A stretch of DNA of 64,000 bases from Rhodocyclales bacterium. GTDB lineage: Bacteria > Pseudomonadota > Gammaproteobacteria > Burkholderiales > Rhodocyclaceae. Position 1 is the first letter of the stretch. Each line of letters opens with the position of its first letter. Under the pieces are notes generated by a model. It was not told where the DNA came from, did not search any database, and saw nothing but the letters and a program-made list of their open reading frames with translations. This document shows positions 42,631 through 53,205 of this stretch, in pieces. Where the stretch lies: positions 1-64,000 of the forward strand of contig JACOUN010000095.1 in the NCBI GenBank assembly GCA_016177805.1, read 5' to 3'. Both the position numbers and the translations under genes were made by a program.

Positions 42631-43332
42631 TTACCACGCTGTGATGTCTATCAGTCGCAGGAGTTCCGCTGGTGAGTGGATAGTTGCATCGGCCTGCCAG
42701 TGCTCGATCGGGGCGCCGATGCCGATATAGCCATAGGCGGCGGCGACGGTGGTCATGCCGGCGGCACGGCCGGCTTCGATGTCGCGCAGGTCGTCGCCGA
42801 TGTAGATGCAGCGGGCCGGGACGAGTGATGCCCGCTCACAGGCGAGCAGCAGCGGGTCTGGTGCGGGTTTGGGGCGCGCGGCGGAATCGCCGCTGATGAC
42901 GCAACAGGCGCGTTCGTGCAGCGACAACGCGGCAATCAGCGGATCGGTGTAGCGCATGCGCTTGTTGGTGACGATGCCCCACTTGATCGATGCGCGCTCC
43001 AGGATACTGAGCAGATCCTCCATGCCGTCGAACAAGGTGGTTCGGTGGCAAAGGCGCTCGGCGTAGAGTTCGAGAAACTGTTCCGCAAGCGTGGTGTAGC
43101 GCGGATCGTCCGGGCCCAGGTCGAAAGCCGCCTGGAGCATGCCCCGTACGCCATGCGAGGTGTAGGGCCTGAGGGTGGGCAGCGGCAGCGGTGCGAGGTT
43201 GTGCCGCTGTCTCAGCCGGTTGGCGGCCTCGCCGAGATCGGGGGCGGTGTCGGCCAGGGTGCCATCAAGGTCGAACAGGACCGCGTCAGGCTTCGCGATG
43301 CGTATGGACGAGGTAGTTGACGGCGGTGTCAC
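42631..43332 (-). CDS. gph: Phosphoglycolate phosphatase (HAD family)
   Basis: The enzyme removes phosphate from 2-phosphoglycolate, giving the glycolate that GlcDEF oxidises. The 233 residues contain the HAD motifs [28 protein letters not shown] and [12 protein letters not shown]. It overlaps the 3' end of ubiG by 47 bp, and no other start codon lies between, so the ATG at 43332 stands. The ubiG-gph pair is common in betaproteobacteria. Confidence 0.94.
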   Translation of the reverse strand: MTPPSTTSSIRIAKPDAVLFDLDGTLADTAPDLGEAANRLRQRHNLAPLPLPTLRPYTSHGVRGMLQAAFDLGPDDPRYTTLAEQFLELYAERLCHRTTLFDGMEDLLSILERASIKWGIVTNKRMRYTDPLIAALSLHERACCVISGDSAARPKPAPDPLLLACERASLVPARCIYIGDDLRDIEAGRAAGMTTVAAAYGYIGIGAPIEHWQADATIHSPAELLRLIDITAW

Positions 43333-43987
43333 GCCCGAGCGAGTAGGCGCCGGTGAGCGGGTTGTAGCTCATGCCGACGAGTTCGGTCGTTTCCAGCCCG
43401 CTCTGCCGGCAGTGGCGCGCCAGTTCCGAGGGCTTGATGAACTTGGCGTAATCGTGGGTGCCCTTGGGCAGCAGTTTGAGGACGTATTCGGCGCCGATTA
43501 CCGCGAGCAGGTAGGATTTGATGTTGCGGTTGAGGGTGGAAAAGAACACCTCACCGCCGGGCTTGACCAGGCGCGCGCAGGCATCGACGGTGCTGGCGGG
43601 GTCGGGGACATGTTCGAGCATTTCCATGCAGGTGACGACGTCGAACGAGTCCGGTTGCTCGTCGGCGAGTTGCTCCGCGCTGATGAGGCGATAGTCGACG
43701 CTCTGGCCGCTCTCGAACAGATGCAGGCGCGCCACGCCCAGTGCCTTGTCCGACAGGTCGATGCCGGTGACGTGCGCGCCGGCTGCGGCCATGCTCTCGG
43801 ATAGTATTCCGCCGCCGCATCCGACGTCGAGTACGCGCTTGCCCGCCAGATCCGCCCTGTGGTCTATCCAGCGCAGGCGCAGCGGGTTGATTTCGTGCAG
43901 CGGTTTGAATTCGGAAGCGGGGTCCCACCAGCGGTGGGCGAGATCGCTGAATTTGCGTAGTTCAGCGGGGTCAGCATTGGTGTTCAT
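43286..43987 (-). CDS. ubiG: Ubiquinone biosynthesis O-methyltransferase UbiG
   Basis: UbiG performs both O-methylations in ubiquinone synthesis. The 233 residues show the UbiG opening [12 protein letters not shown], the SAM motif [16 protein letters not shown], and [11 protein letters not shown], then [14 protein letters not shown]. The start [10 protein letters not shown] was chosen because 20 residues in frame upstream do not resemble the family. It is followed by gph on the same strand. Confidence 0.95.
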   Translation of the reverse strand: MNTNADPAELRKFSDLAHRWWDPASEFKPLHEINPLRLRWIDHRADLAGKRVLDVGCGGGILSESMAAAGAHVTGIDLSDKALGVARLHLFESGQSVDYRLISAEQLADEQPDSFDVVTCMEMLEHVPDPASTVDACARLVKPGGEVFFSTLNRNIKSYLLAVIGAEYVLKLLPKGTHDYAKFIKPSELARHCRQSGLETTELVGMSYNPLTGAYSLGRDTAVNYLVHTHREA

Positions 43988-44044
43988 GCGCCGTGCCATT
44001 CCTCTCATATGGGTGTTGCCTGAAAGCGGCAGGGAACTGTACAT

Positions 44045-44076
44045 CAAAACAAAAAGCCCTGCCGAAGCAGGGCTTT
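44045..44076 (-). terminator. Intrinsic terminator after the first ompA-like gene
   Basis: On the minus strand AAAGCCCTGC-TTCG-GCAGGGCTTT is followed by TTGTTTTGATG. It separates the ompA-like gene from ubiG. Confidence 0.88.
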
Positions 44077-44097
44077 GAGTTGGTGCGGCAGCGGTTG

Positions 44098-44802
44098 TTA
44101 CTTGGTGCCGATCAGCTCGACTTCAACACGGCGATCCGGCTGCAGGCAAGCGATCAGGGCAGCACGACCACCCTTGTTGTTGCACTGGTTGCCCGTCACA
44201 GGCTGGCTTTCGCCCTTGCCTTCGGTGTAGATGCGGTTGGATTCAAGGCCCTTGGAAACCAGATAGGTCTTGACCGCCTGGGCGCGGCGCTCGGACAGGC
44301 CCTTGTTGTAGTTGTCGGAACCGATGCGGTCGGTGTGACCGACGGCGAGGATGACTTCAAGGCGCAGACCGCGAGCCTGGGATGCGAGCTGGTCAAGTTT
44401 CTGCTTGCCTTCGGGCTTGAGCACGGCCTTGTCGAAGTCGAACAGCGCGTCGGCGGACAGCTTCACCTTCTCGGCGGCTGGCGTCGGCGCAGGTTTGGCA
44501 GCCGTCGGGGTAGCTTCCGGGGTCTTGCACTTGTCGGCGGGGACGATGTCGCCGTCGCAGCCGCAGCCTACCGGGAACTGGCCCGCCATGGTGGCCTGAG
44601 CGGCCGCCGGGCTCCAGAAGCCGGTGCGCCAGCACAGGCCGGTGCCGCTGCGGGCAACCACGTTGCGCCCGTCGATGACATAGGGGGTCACGCCCCCTGG
44701 GGTGACGACGACATCCTTGGTCTGGGCCATGGTAGGGGCGGAAAAGCCAAGCGCGGCCAATGCGGCTATCGCAACGAGTTGTTTCTTGCTTTTGGTAATC
44801 AT
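44098..44802 (-). CDS. OmpA-family outer-membrane/peptidoglycan-binding protein (paralogue 1)
   Basis: The 234-residue envelope protein has a signal peptide (cleavage after PTMAQ), a short region with four cysteines ([21 protein letters not shown]), a proline/alanine linker, and a C-terminal OmpA domain. That domain shows [20 protein letters not shown] and [20 protein letters not shown], the peptidoglycan-binding signature. It lacks a full N-terminal beta-barrel, so it is a periplasmic or outer-membrane-tethered peptidoglycan binder. AGAGGAAG precedes the ATG. The same length and cysteine pattern occur in the second copy at 46282-46986. Confidence 0.9.
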   Translation of the reverse strand: MITKSKKQLVAIAALAALGFSAPTMAQTKDVVVTPGGVTPYVIDGRNVVARSGTGLCWRTGFWSPAAAQATMAGQFPVGCGCDGDIVPADKCKTPEATPTAAKPAPTPAAEKVKLSADALFDFDKAVLKPEGKQKLDQLASQARGLRLEVILAVGHTDRIGSDNYNKGLSERRAQAVKTYLVSKGLESNRIYTEGKGESQPVTGNQCNNKGGRAALIACLQPDRRVEVELIGTK

Positions 44803-44899
44803 TTTCTTCCTCTTTGTAGAGATCGAAGCAGTCGGTCTGGGGTGTGCCCCGGGGGAATCCGGGCGAATCAATGCAGCATGAAGGCGCATGCCGATCCAT

Positions 44900-46219
44900 T
44901 TAACACTGTAGTCTAGTCTGCCATAGTGCGCAGAGGCCGATCAATTCACTGTTGTTGTTTCGCAACAGCATTTTGTGGTCATCGACTCGAAGTTCGCCGT
45001 CGACCCATACATGCGACACGTGTTCCCGTCCCGCGACATAGACGAGATGGGACGCCGCGTCGAAACATGGCTGTGTTTCCAGTCGGTCGAGTGCGACCGC
45101 GCAAAGGTCGGCGCGCTTGCCTGCTTCGATCGAGCCTATGCTGTCCGCCATGCCCAGTGCCCGCGCACCGTCCAGCGTAGCCATTCTGAGCGCCGCATGG
45201 GCGGGAACGGCGGTGGGGTCGAGGGTCGAGACCTTGGCCAGTAGTGCTGCCTGGCGCATTTCCTGAAACAGGTCCAGCCGGTTGTTGCTCGCGGCGCCGT
45301 CGGTCCCCAGCCCGACCGGTATGCCGCTCGTGATCAGGCGCGCAATGGGCGCGATTCCGCTGCCCAGTTTCATGTTGGAGCTGGGGCAGTGGGCGATGCC
45401 GCAGTTGTAGCGCTCTAGCAGATCGATATCGGACGCGTCGAGGTGGACCGCATGCACGCCTATGGTGCTGCTGCCAAGCACACCCAGTCGCGCAAGTCGC
45501 GTGAGGGGGCGGGTGCCGTGCTGGGCGAGGGAGTCCGCGATTTCCAGGGCGGTTTCATGCACGTGGATATGTATCGGGCAATCCAGTTCAGCCGCGAGGC
45601 TGGTGGCTCTTTCGAGCGATTCGTCGGAGACCGTGTAGGGCGCGTGTGGCGCGATCGAGAAGTATATGCGGCGATGGCCTAGCCAATGGTCGCGAGCGGC
45701 CAGCCCTTTCTGGAAGTACTCGTTGGCACTGCTGGCGTAGGGAGTCGGGAACTCGATGACCGGAATGCCCAGGATCGCGCGCATGCCCGCCTGGTCGAAG
45801 GCGGCGGCGGCATCTCCGGGGTAGAAATACATTTCGTTGCAAGTGGTTATGCCGCCCGCGAGCATTTCGGCGGCCGCGACCAGGGTACCGTCGCGCACGA
45901 AGGTCGGCGACAGGTGCTTGCCTTCGGTGGGCCATATCGCTTCCTGCAGCCACCGCATGAGCGGAAGATCGTCGGCGATGCCGCGCATCAGCGACATTGC
46001 CGAATGTGCGTGGAGGTTGATCAGTCCCGGAATCAGCACATGTTCGGGCAGGTCGCGCATTGACGTGGCCACGAACTGCGCGCGCGCCTGCTCCTGGGGC
46101 AGGAGCGCGACGATGGCGCCGTCCGTGATGGCGACCGCATGGTGTTCGAGTACCGCGCCGGAGGGCTGGATCGGGATGATCCAGCGTGCGTTGATGAGCA
46201 GGTCGACGTGCCGGGGCAT
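44900..46219 (-). CDS. Amidohydrolase, 5'-methylthioadenosine/SAH deaminase-like
   Basis: This 439-residue member of the TRZ/ATZ/MtaD group should deaminate adenosine-type nucleosides such as S-adenosylhomocysteine or 5'-methylthioadenosine. Metal and catalytic motifs are in order: LINLHAHSAM (HxH), IHIHVHETALE, GVHAVHLD, and the Asp in GLGTDGAASNN. GGAGG precedes ATG 46219, which decides the start. It is close to ubiG, whose methylations release S-adenosylhomocysteine, so a link to methyl recycling is plausible; this is inference. The exact substrate cannot be read from sequence. Confidence 0.85.
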   Translation of the reverse strand: MPRHVDLLINARWIIPIQPSGAVLEHHAVAITDGAIVALLPQEQARAQFVATSMRDLPEHVLIPGLINLHAHSAMSLMRGIADDLPLMRWLQEAIWPTEGKHLSPTFVRDGTLVAAAEMLAGGITTCNEMYFYPGDAAAAFDQAGMRAILGIPVIEFPTPYASSANEYFQKGLAARDHWLGHRRIYFSIAPHAPYTVSDESLERATSLAAELDCPIHIHVHETALEIADSLAQHGTRPLTRLARLGVLGSSTIGVHAVHLDASDIDLLERYNCGIAHCPSSNMKLGSGIAPIARLITSGIPVGLGTDGAASNNRLDLFQEMRQAALLAKVSTLDPTAVPAHAALRMATLDGARALGMADSIGSIEAGKRADLCAVALDRLETQPCFDAASHLVYVAGREHVSHVWVDGELRVDDHKMLLRNNNSELIGLCALWQTRLQC

Positions 46220-46236
46220 TTGCGTCCTCCAGAAAG

Positions 46237-46268
46237 GCAAAAACCCCGCGCGCGGGCGGGGTTTTTGC
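46237..46268 (-). terminator. Intrinsic terminator after the second ompA-like gene
   Basis: GCAAAAACCCCGC and GCGGGGTTTTTGC form a 13-bp stem with A-rich and T-rich flanks. It can end transcription on the minus strand between the ompA-like gene and the amidohydrolase; the symmetry would also allow plus-strand use. Confidence 0.85.
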
Positions 46269-46281
46269 GGTTCAGACAGTG

Positions 46282-46986
46282 TTACTTGGCCTTGGTCTTG
46301 ATGCTGACCTGCACGCGGCGGTGTGGCTCCAGGCATGCGATCAGGTCGGTGCGCTTGAGCGTATCGGCGCACTTGACGCCCGGCACCGGGTTGGTCTTGC
46401 CGTAGCCGATCGCATCGATCATGTCGGCCTTGAGGCCCTTCTTCACCAGGTAGTTCTTGACCGCCATGGCGCGCCGCTCGGACAGTGCCTGGTTGTACTG
46501 GTGAGAGCCGATGCGGTCGGTGTGACCTTCAACGGTAATCATCATGATCTCGCCAGCCATGGGCAGCTTGGCGATCACTTCCTGGTCGATCGCTCGCATG
46601 CCCGCGGGGGTGAGGACGTCTTTGTCGAAACCGAACAGCGCCTTGGCCGACAGCACGATGGGTTTTGGTGCGGCTGCGGCGGGTGCCGGAGCAGGCGCGG
46701 CGGCGGGTGCCGGGGTGCTGCACTTGTCTTGCGGGACGATGTCCTTGTCGCATCCGCAGCCGGCCGGGAACTGGCCCGCCATTGCGGACGAGGCAAGCGC
46801 CGGACTCCAGTAGCCCGTGCGCCAGCACAGTCCGGTGCCGCTGCGGGCAACCACGTTGCGTCCGTCCACGACATAGGGCACGACGCCGGCCTTGTCGACA
46901 ACGATGTCTTGCGCCTGGGCCGTAAGCGCGCCAGTGGCGAGTGCCGCTCCCAATAGAGCGGAAACCGAAAACTTTCCGAAATACAT
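46282..46986 (-). CDS. OmpA-family outer-membrane/peptidoglycan-binding protein (paralogue 2)
   Basis: Also 234 residues: a signal peptide (ending TAQAQ), the same short cysteine region ([21 protein letters not shown]), an alanine/proline linker, and an OmpA domain ([39 protein letters not shown]). It is a clear paralogue of the protein at 44098-44802. AAGGGGAGGAA before the ATG is a strong ribosome site, in line with high expression. It is divergent from gyrA. Confidence 0.9.
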   Translation of the reverse strand: MYFGKFSVSALLGAALATGALTAQAQDIVVDKAGVVPYVVDGRNVVARSGTGLCWRTGYWSPALASSAMAGQFPAGCGCDKDIVPQDKCSTPAPAAAPAPAPAAAAPKPIVLSAKALFGFDKDVLTPAGMRAIDQEVIAKLPMAGEIMMITVEGHTDRIGSHQYNQALSERRAMAVKNYLVKKGLKADMIDAIGYGKTNPVPGVKCADTLKRTDLIACLEPHRRVQVSIKTKAK

Positions 46987-47151
46987 AATTCCTCCCCTTA
47001 CGAATCGTGATTTGTGAGTGATTTTCACGCTTGTTGTACCTCATCCCCATTTAAGCACACTCGGATTCGGTTGCACAGATCGGCAAGGTCTCTCAACGTG
47101 GCTCAGACCGGGAGTGCGAAGGACATCGCGCGGTGTCGGGTGGGCGCGGCA

Positions 47152-47160
47152 TGGTAATAT
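47152..47160 (+). promoter_or_regulatory. Candidate extended -10 promoter of gyrA
   Basis: TGG-TAATAT matches an extended -10 element (TGN ahead of the hexamer) 41 bp before the gyrA ATG. No good -35 is present, as is usual for this class. Confidence 0.4.
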
Positions 47161-47200
47161 TCACAACTTTGTTCAATGCGGTTTTTGCCGCCATTCCGAG

Positions 47201-49828
47201 ATGACCCCGTTCGCCAAGGAAACACTGCCGATTAGTCTCGAAGAGGAGATGCGTCACTCCTACCTCGATTACGCCATGAGCGTGATTGTGGGCCGAGCGC
47301 TGCCCGACGCGCGCGATGGGCTCAAACCCGTGCACCGGCGCGTGTTGTTCGCCATGCATGAGTTGTCCAACGACTGGAACAAGGCCTACAAGAAGTCGGC
47401 ACGTATCGTCGGCGACGTGATCGGCAAGTATCACCCCCACGGCGATTCCGCTGTCTATGACACGATCGTGCGGATGGCGCAGGATTTCTCGCTGCGCTAC
47501 ATGCTGGTCGATGGCCAGGGCAACTTCGGCTCGGTCGATGGGGACAACGCGGCGGCGATGCGTTATACCGAGATCCGCATGGCCAGGATAGGTCACGAGT
47601 TGCTCGCGGACATCGATCGGGAAACGGTCGATTTCGGACCCAACTACGATGGTTCGGAACGGGAGCCGCTGATCCTTCCGGCGCGCCTGCCCAATCTGCT
47701 GATCAACGGCTCGTCAGGTATCGCGGTGGGGATGGCGACCAACATCCCGCCGCACAACCTGGTCGAAGTCGTTGATGCCTGCCTGAAGCTGCTGGCCGAG
47801 CCGGACACGGATATCGAGGCGCTGATCGAGATCATACAGGCGCCGGATTTTCCGACCGCGGCAATGATCTACGGGCTTGCCGGAGTGCATGACGGCTATC
47901 GCACCGGTCGCGGCCGGGTGGTGATGCGCGCGCGCACCCATTTCGAGGATCTCGAGAAGGGCAATCGACAGGCGATCATCGTCGATGAACTGCCTTACCA
48001 GGTGAACAAGCGCACCCTGCTGGAGCGCATGGCCGAGCTGGTCAACGAGAAGAAGATCGAGGGTATCAGCGAGATTCGCGACGAGTCGGACAAGTCCGGC
48101 ATGCGCGTGGTGGTCGAACTCAAGCGCAACGAAGTGCCCGAGGTGGTGCTGAACAACCTGTTCAAGCAGACTCAGCTCCAGGACACCTTCGGCATGAACA
48201 TGGTCGCGCTGGTCGATGGCAAGCCGCGCACCCTCAACCTCAAGCAGATGCTGGAGTGTTTCCTGTCGCACCGGCGCGAGGTGGTGACGCGCCGCACCAT
48301 ATTCGAGTTGCGCAAGGCGCGCGAGCGTGGTCACGTGCTCGAAGGGCTGGCGGTCGCGCTGTCGAACGTGGACGAAGTCATCGCCCTGATCAAGGCAGCG
48401 CCGTCGCCGGCCGATGCCAAGCGTGAGTTGTTGGCGCGCACGTGGCGCTCGGCGCTGGTGGAGGACATGTTGTCGCGCGCCGCCGCCGACAGTTTCCGTC
48501 CCGAAGGGCTGCTGCCCGAGTTCGGGCTGAGCAGCCAGGGTTACCGCCTGTCGGACGTGCAGGCGCAGGCCATCCTCGAATTGCGACTGCAGCGACTGAC
48601 GGGGCTGGAGCAGGACAAGATCGTCGGCGAGTACCGCGAAGTGATCGACGTCATCACCGATCTGCTGGACATCCTGGCGCGGTCCGAGCGCATCACCGCG
48701 ATCATCAGCGACGAGCTGGCGGCGGTGAAGAACCAGTTTGGCGATCCGCGCCGTTCCGAGATCGTGATGAATACCGCTGAAATCAACATCGAGGACCTGA
48801 TCGCGCCGGAGGACATGGTCGTGACGCTGTCGCATGGCGGGTACTTCAAGCGCCAGCCACTGGCTGACTATCGCGCCCAGCGGCGCGGTGGACGGGGCAA
48901 GCAGGCCACCGGGATGAAGGACGACGACTTCATCGACCGTTTGTTCGTTGCCAACACCCACGATTACATCCTGTGCTTCTCCAACCGTGGCCGCGTCTAT
49001 TGGCTCAAGGTCTATGAAGTGCCGGAGGGTGCGCGTAATGCGCGCGGCAGGCCCATCGTCAACCTGTTCCCGCTACTCGAAGGCGAGAAGATCACGGCGG
49101 TGCTGCCGGTGCAAAGCTTCGACGAGAACCACTTCGTATTCATGGCGACCGCCGAAGGCACGGTCAAGAAGACCGCGCTGGCGGCGTTCTCCAATCCGCG
49201 CAAGGCCGGCATCATCGCGGTCAATCTGGATGATGGCGATCATCTGGTGGGCATCGCCATCACCGACGGCGAGTGCGACGTGATGCTGTTCTCCGACGCC
49301 GGCAAGGCGGTGCGCTTCCCTGAAGATGATGTGCGCCCGATGGGACGCACGTCGCGTGGCGTGCGTGGCATGAACCTGGAGGAAGGGCAGCGCGTGATCG
49401 CGATGCTGGTTACCAACGACGATACCCTGAGTGTGCTCACCGCGACCGAAAACGGCTACGGCAAGCGCACGCCGGTGGGTGAATACACGCGCCACAGTCG
49501 CGGCACCAAGGGCATGATCGCGATCCAGTCTTCGGACCGCAACGGCCAGCTGGTGGGTGCCTGCCTGGTCGAACCGACCGACGAGGTCATGCTGATTTCG
49601 ACCGGAGGAGTGTTGATTCGCACCCGTGTCGCGGATATCCGGGAGTTAGGGCGCGCTACCCAGGGCGTGACGCTGATCAATCTCGATGAAGGCACCTATC
49701 TTGCCGGAATCGAGAAAGTGGCCGAGTCCGACGTGGATGACGTGCTGGAAGTGGAGGGATCGGTCGGCGAATCCGGCAACGAGCCTCCGGTCGGGGGGGG
49801 TGAGCCTGAGATCGAGGGGGGCGAATGA
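47201..49828 (+). CDS. gyrA: DNA gyrase subunit A
   Basis: GyrA cuts and rejoins DNA to add negative supercoils with GyrB. The 875 residues include the winged-helix region ([18 protein letters not shown]), catalytic Y122 in AMRYTEIR, and a C-terminal beta-pinwheel with the GyrA box QRRGGRGKQ. Residues 83 (Ser) and 87 (Asp) are the quinolone-sensitive type. The start [17 protein letters not shown] matches the family; 61 upstream in-frame residues are not gyrase. The gene overlaps serC by four bases (ATGA). Confidence 0.97.
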   Translation: MTPFAKETLPISLEEEMRHSYLDYAMSVIVGRALPDARDGLKPVHRRVLFAMHELSNDWNKAYKKSARIVGDVIGKYHPHGDSAVYDTIVRMAQDFSLRYMLVDGQGNFGSVDGDNAAAMRYTEIRMARIGHELLADIDRETVDFGPNYDGSEREPLILPARLPNLLINGSSGIAVGMATNIPPHNLVEVVDACLKLLAEPDTDIEALIEIIQAPDFPTAAMIYGLAGVHDGYRTGRGRVVMRARTHFEDLEKGNRQAIIVDELPYQVNKRTLLERMAELVNEKKIEGISEIRDESDKSGMRVVVELKRNEVPEVVLNNLFKQTQLQDTFGMNMVALVDGKPRTLNLKQMLECFLSHRREVVTRRTIFELRKARERGHVLEGLAVALSNVDEVIALIKAAPSPADAKRELLARTWRSALVEDMLSRAAADSFRPEGLLPEFGLSSQGYRLSDVQAQAILELRLQRLTGLEQDKIVGEYREVIDVITDLLDILARSERITAIISDELAAVKNQFGDPRRSEIVMNTAEINIEDLIAPEDMVVTLSHGGYFKRQPLADYRAQRRGGRGKQATGMKDDDFIDRLFVANTHDYILCFSNRGRVYWLKVYEVPEGARNARGRPIVNLFPLLEGEKITAVLPVQSFDENHFVFMATAEGTVKKTALAAFSNPRKAGIIAVNLDDGDHLVGIAITDGECDVMLFSDAGKAVRFPEDDVRPMGRTSRGVRGMNLEEGQRVIAMLVTNDDTLSVLTATENGYGKRTPVGEYTRHSRGTKGMIAIQSSDRNGQLVGACLVEPTDEVMLISTGGVLIRTRVADIRELGRATQGVTLINLDEGTYLAGIEKVAESDVDDVLEVEGSVGESGNEPPVGGGEPEIEGGE

Positions 49829-50925
49829 GCCGAGTCTACAATTTCAGCGCCGGCCCTGCGGCGCTACCCGAGGCGGTGCTGCGGCAGGCGGCGGACGAAC
49901 TGCTCGATTGGCACGCCGCCGGTTGCGGCGTGATGGAGATGAGCCATCGCAGTCCGGAGTTCTCGTCCATCATCGACACCGCCGAAGCGGATTTTCGCGA
50001 ACTGCTGGCGGTGCCTGCCAACTACAAGGTGCTGTTCCTGCAGGGCGGTGCCTCGCAGCAGTTTGCGCAGGTGCCGATGAACCTGCTGGCGGGGCGCTCG
50101 GCCGACTACCTGGTGACCGGATCGTGGTCGTCCAAGGCATACAAGGAAGCCGACCATGCGGCACGCGCGATCGGTGGGCAGGTGCGTCTGGCGGGCTCGA
50201 CCGAGAGCTGTGGCTACACACGTCTGCTGCGAGCCGACGAGATGACGCTCGACCCGCAAGCGGCCTACGTCCATCTGTGCACCAATGAAACGATACATGG
50301 GGTCGAACTGGCTGATGTGAGCTGCCTGCCGGTGACCGATGCGCCGCTGGTGGCGGACGTGTCGTCGCATATCCTGTCGCGGCCGATGGATGTGTCGCGC
50401 TACGGCATGATCTACGCCGGGGCGCAGAAGAACATCGGCCCGTCCGGGCTGGTGATCGTGGTGATCCGCGAGGACCTGCTCGATCGCGCCTGGGCCGGCA
50501 CGCCGGGGGTGATGAACTACCGGGTGATGGCGGACAACGGCTCCATGCTCAACACCCCCCCGACCTTCGCCATCTATATTGCCGGCCTGGTGTTCAAGTG
50601 GCTCAAGACACAGGGTGGGCTGGCGGCCATCGAGTCGGCCAACCGGCAGAAGGCGGAACTCTTGTACGGTTTTCTCGACGACAGTGATTTCTATGGCACC
50701 CCGGTGGCAAGGGACAGTCGCTCGCGCATGAACGTGCCGTTCCGGCTGCGCGATCCCGCGCTCGATGCGGATTTCCTCAAAGGAGCGGCGGCGGCCGGGC
50801 TGGCGCAACTCAAGGGGCACAAGTCGGTCGGTGGCATGCGGGCATCGATCTACAACGCCATGCCGCTTGCCGGCGTGCAGGCGCTGGTCGATTACATGCG
50901 CGATTTTTCCGCGCGGCGCGGGTGA
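49825..50925 (+). CDS. serC: Phosphoserine aminotransferase
   Basis: This PLP enzyme makes phosphoserine from 3-phosphohydroxypyruvate, and also acts in pyridoxal phosphate synthesis. The 366 residues start with [16 protein letters not shown] and show the lysine that binds PLP in [13 protein letters not shown], plus [15 protein letters not shown] near the end. It leads the aromatic amino acid block. Coupled translation with gyrA is suggested by the ATGA overlap. Confidence 0.97.
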   Translation: MSRVYNFSAGPAALPEAVLRQAADELLDWHAAGCGVMEMSHRSPEFSSIIDTAEADFRELLAVPANYKVLFLQGGASQQFAQVPMNLLAGRSADYLVTGSWSSKAYKEADHAARAIGGQVRLAGSTESCGYTRLLRADEMTLDPQAAYVHLCTNETIHGVELADVSCLPVTDAPLVADVSSHILSRPMDVSRYGMIYAGAQKNIGPSGLVIVVIREDLLDRAWAGTPGVMNYRVMADNGSMLNTPPTFAIYIAGLVFKWLKTQGGLAAIESANRQKAELLYGFLDDSDFYGTPVARDSRSRMNVPFRLRDPALDADFLKGAAAAGLAQLKGHKSVGGMRASIYNAMPLAGVQALVDYMRDFSARRG

Positions 50926-50948
50926 CGGTTACAGCCTGAGAGACAAGC

Positions 50949-52013
50949 ATGAGTGACGAACTGCTGAATTTGCGTAACGCCATCGATAGCCTCGATGAAG
51001 AGATCCTCGCCAAACTCGCCGAGCGCGCCGGACACGCGCAGCGCATAGGCCAGATCAAGCAGGGCAATCTGTATCGGCCCGAGCGCGAAGCTCAGGTGCT
51101 GCGCCGCCTGGCCGATGCCAATCCGGGGCCGCTGCCGGATCAGGCGGTGCAAACGATATTCCGCGAGATCATGTCGGCCTGTCTGGCGCTGGAGCAGCCG
51201 CTGAAAGTGGCCTATCTCGGCCCGGCGGGCACGTTCTCCGAGAGCGCCTCGCGCAAGCATTTTGGTTCGGCGCCGAATTTTCTCCCTCTTGCGACTATCG
51301 ATGACGTGTTTCGCGCGGTCGAGGCGGGCAATGTGGACTACGGCGTGGTGCCGGTGGAAAACTCCACCGAAGGGGCCGTGGGTGGCACCCTCGACCTGTT
51401 GCTTGCCAACCCGGTGCGCATCTGCGGCGAAGTGATGCTGCGTGTCCACCAGCATCTGCTGTCGCGCGCCGAAGGGATGGGGGCAGCCAAGCGCCTGTAT
51501 TCGCATGCGCAGTCGCTGGGGCAGTGCCACGAGTGGCTTAATCGCAACCTGGCCAGCCTGCCTCGGGTGCCGGTTGCGAGTAATGCGGAGGCGGCCCGCC
51601 TGGCCTCCGAGGACCCCGAGTCGTGTGCCATCGCGGGCGAAGCGGCGGGCGAGTTGTATCAACTGAACGTGCTCGCGGCCAATATCGAGGATGATCCGAA
51701 GAACACCACCCGCTTCCTGGTGATCGGTCGTCACGATGCCGGTCCGTCCGGCAGCGACAAGACCTCGCTGGTGTGCTCGGCGATCAACCGCCCCGGCGCC
51801 ATGCATGCGTTGCTGGAGCCGTTCGCTACGCACGGGGTGAGCATGTCCAAGATGCAGTCGCGCCCGTCGCGCAGCGGCTTGTGGGAGTACGTTTTCTACA
51901 TCGACCTGGAAGGTCACCAGGCGACGCCGCACGTGGCCGAGGCACTCAAGGAGCTGGAGGCGCGCGCCGCCTTCGTCAAGATCCTGGGTTCGTACCCGGT
52001 TGCGGCCATCTGA
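50949..52013 (+). CDS. pheA: Bifunctional chorismate mutase/prephenate dehydratase (P-protein)
   Basis: The enzyme makes phenylpyruvate from chorismate. Residues 1-85 form an AroQ-type chorismate mutase (LRNAIDSLDEEILAKLAERA). Residues about 88-265 are the dehydratase (AYLGPAGTFSESA, VPVENSTEGAVGGTLDLL, NTTRFLVIG), and the rest is an ACT domain with the feedback-binding motif AINRPGAMHALL and ESR-like QSRPSRSGLWEYVFYIDL. Length 354 fits. A GAGAGACAAGC leader precedes the ATG, nearly the same as the one before hisC. Confidence 0.97.
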   Translation: MSDELLNLRNAIDSLDEEILAKLAERAGHAQRIGQIKQGNLYRPEREAQVLRRLADANPGPLPDQAVQTIFREIMSACLALEQPLKVAYLGPAGTFSESASRKHFGSAPNFLPLATIDDVFRAVEAGNVDYGVVPVENSTEGAVGGTLDLLLANPVRICGEVMLRVHQHLLSRAEGMGAAKRLYSHAQSLGQCHEWLNRNLASLPRVPVASNAEAARLASEDPESCAIAGEAAGELYQLNVLAANIEDDPKNTTRFLVIGRHDAGPSGSDKTSLVCSAINRPGAMHALLEPFATHGVSMSKMQSRPSRSGLWEYVFYIDLEGHQATPHVAEALKELEARAAFVKILGSYPVAAI

Positions 52014-52088
52014 TATCAGGCTGGGATACGGCCGCCGACGCCCGCGTCGGCTCGACCGTAGAGCACTGAATTGAACGAGGAGACAAGC

Positions 52089-53186
52089 ATGAGCGTAGCA
52101 AGCAGGGCGCCCGACTATATCCGTGCGATTTCGCCCTACCAGCCGGGCAAGCCGATAGGCGAGCTGGCACGGGAGATGGGGCTGTCCGAGGCCGGCATCG
52201 TCAAGCTCGCGTCCAACGAGAACCCGCTGGGCATGAGTGCGGCGGCGCGCGAGGCGGCGGTGGCGGCCCTGGGCGACATCGAGCGCTACCCGGACGGCAA
52301 TGGATACGATCTGAAAGCCGCGCTGAGCAAGAAGTTTGGTGTCGCCCTCGATACCCTGGTGCTGGGCAACGGCTCGAACGACGTGCTGGAACTGGCGGCG
52401 CGGGCATTTCTCGCGCCGGGCCGCTCGGCGGTGTTCGCGCAGCACGCCTTCGCCGTCTATCCGCTGGCGACGAATGCGGCCGGAGGGCGCTGCATCGAGG
52501 TGCCGGCGCGCCATTTCGGGCATGACCTGAACGCCATGGCGGCCGCGATCGAGGAAGACACGCGCATCGTGTTCATCGCCAACCCGAACAATCCGACCGG
52601 GACGCTGCTGTCCGGCGCGGCGATCGAAGCCTTCCTCGCGTCCGTGCCGTCGGACGTGCTGGTGGTGCTGGACGAGGCCTACACCGAGTACCTTGCACCC
52701 GAACAGCGCTACGACAGCATCGCCTGGCTCCCGCGCTTCCCCAATCTGCTGGTATCCCGTACTTTTTCCAAGGCTTACGGACTGGCGGGGTTGCGCATCG
52801 GTTACGGCATCGGCCATCCGGATGTGGTGGACCTGATGAATCGGGTGCGCCAGCCGTTCAACGTCAGCAGCATCGCGCTCGCCGCAGCCACGGCCGCGCT
52901 GGGCGATACCGAATTCCTCGCCCGCAGCGCGGACATCAACGCTCGCGGCATGGCGCAGATCACCGCCGCGCTGGCGGAACTGGGGCTGGAGTGGATTCCG
53001 TCGGCAGGCAACTTTGTCACCTTCAAGGTGGGCGATGCGGCGGGCATCAACATGGCGTTGCTGCGCCAGGGGGTGATCGTGCGTCCCATCGCCGGCTACG
53101 GCATGCCGGCGTGGCTGCGGGTGACCATTGGGCTGCCGGAAGAGAACGCGCGCTTCATCGATGCGCTGAAGAACGCGCTTAAGTGA
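52089..53186 (+). CDS. hisC: Histidinol-phosphate/aromatic aminotransferase
   Basis: This PLP aminotransferase of 365 residues shows SNENPLGMSAAA, IFIANPNNPTGT (here VFIANPNNPTGT), and the PLP lysine in SRTFSKAYGLAGLRIGYG. In this operon position (after pheA and before tyrA) it probably transaminates phenylpyruvate and hydroxyphenylpyruvate as well as imidazole acetol phosphate. GAGGAGACAAGC is ahead of ATG 52089; six upstream in-frame residues were excluded. Confidence 0.93.
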   Translation: MSVASRAPDYIRAISPYQPGKPIGELAREMGLSEAGIVKLASNENPLGMSAAAREAAVAALGDIERYPDGNGYDLKAALSKKFGVALDTLVLGNGSNDVLELAARAFLAPGRSAVFAQHAFAVYPLATNAAGGRCIEVPARHFGHDLNAMAAAIEEDTRIVFIANPNNPTGTLLSGAAIEAFLASVPSDVLVVLDEAYTEYLAPEQRYDSIAWLPRFPNLLVSRTFSKAYGLAGLRIGYGIGHPDVVDLMNRVRQPFNVSSIALAAATAALGDTEFLARSADINARGMAQITAALAELGLEWIPSAGNFVTFKVGDAAGINMALLRQGVIVRPIAGYGMPAWLRVTIGLPEENARFIDALKNALK

Positions 53187-53205
53187 GGGCGGAGAGACAG
53201 TGCCG

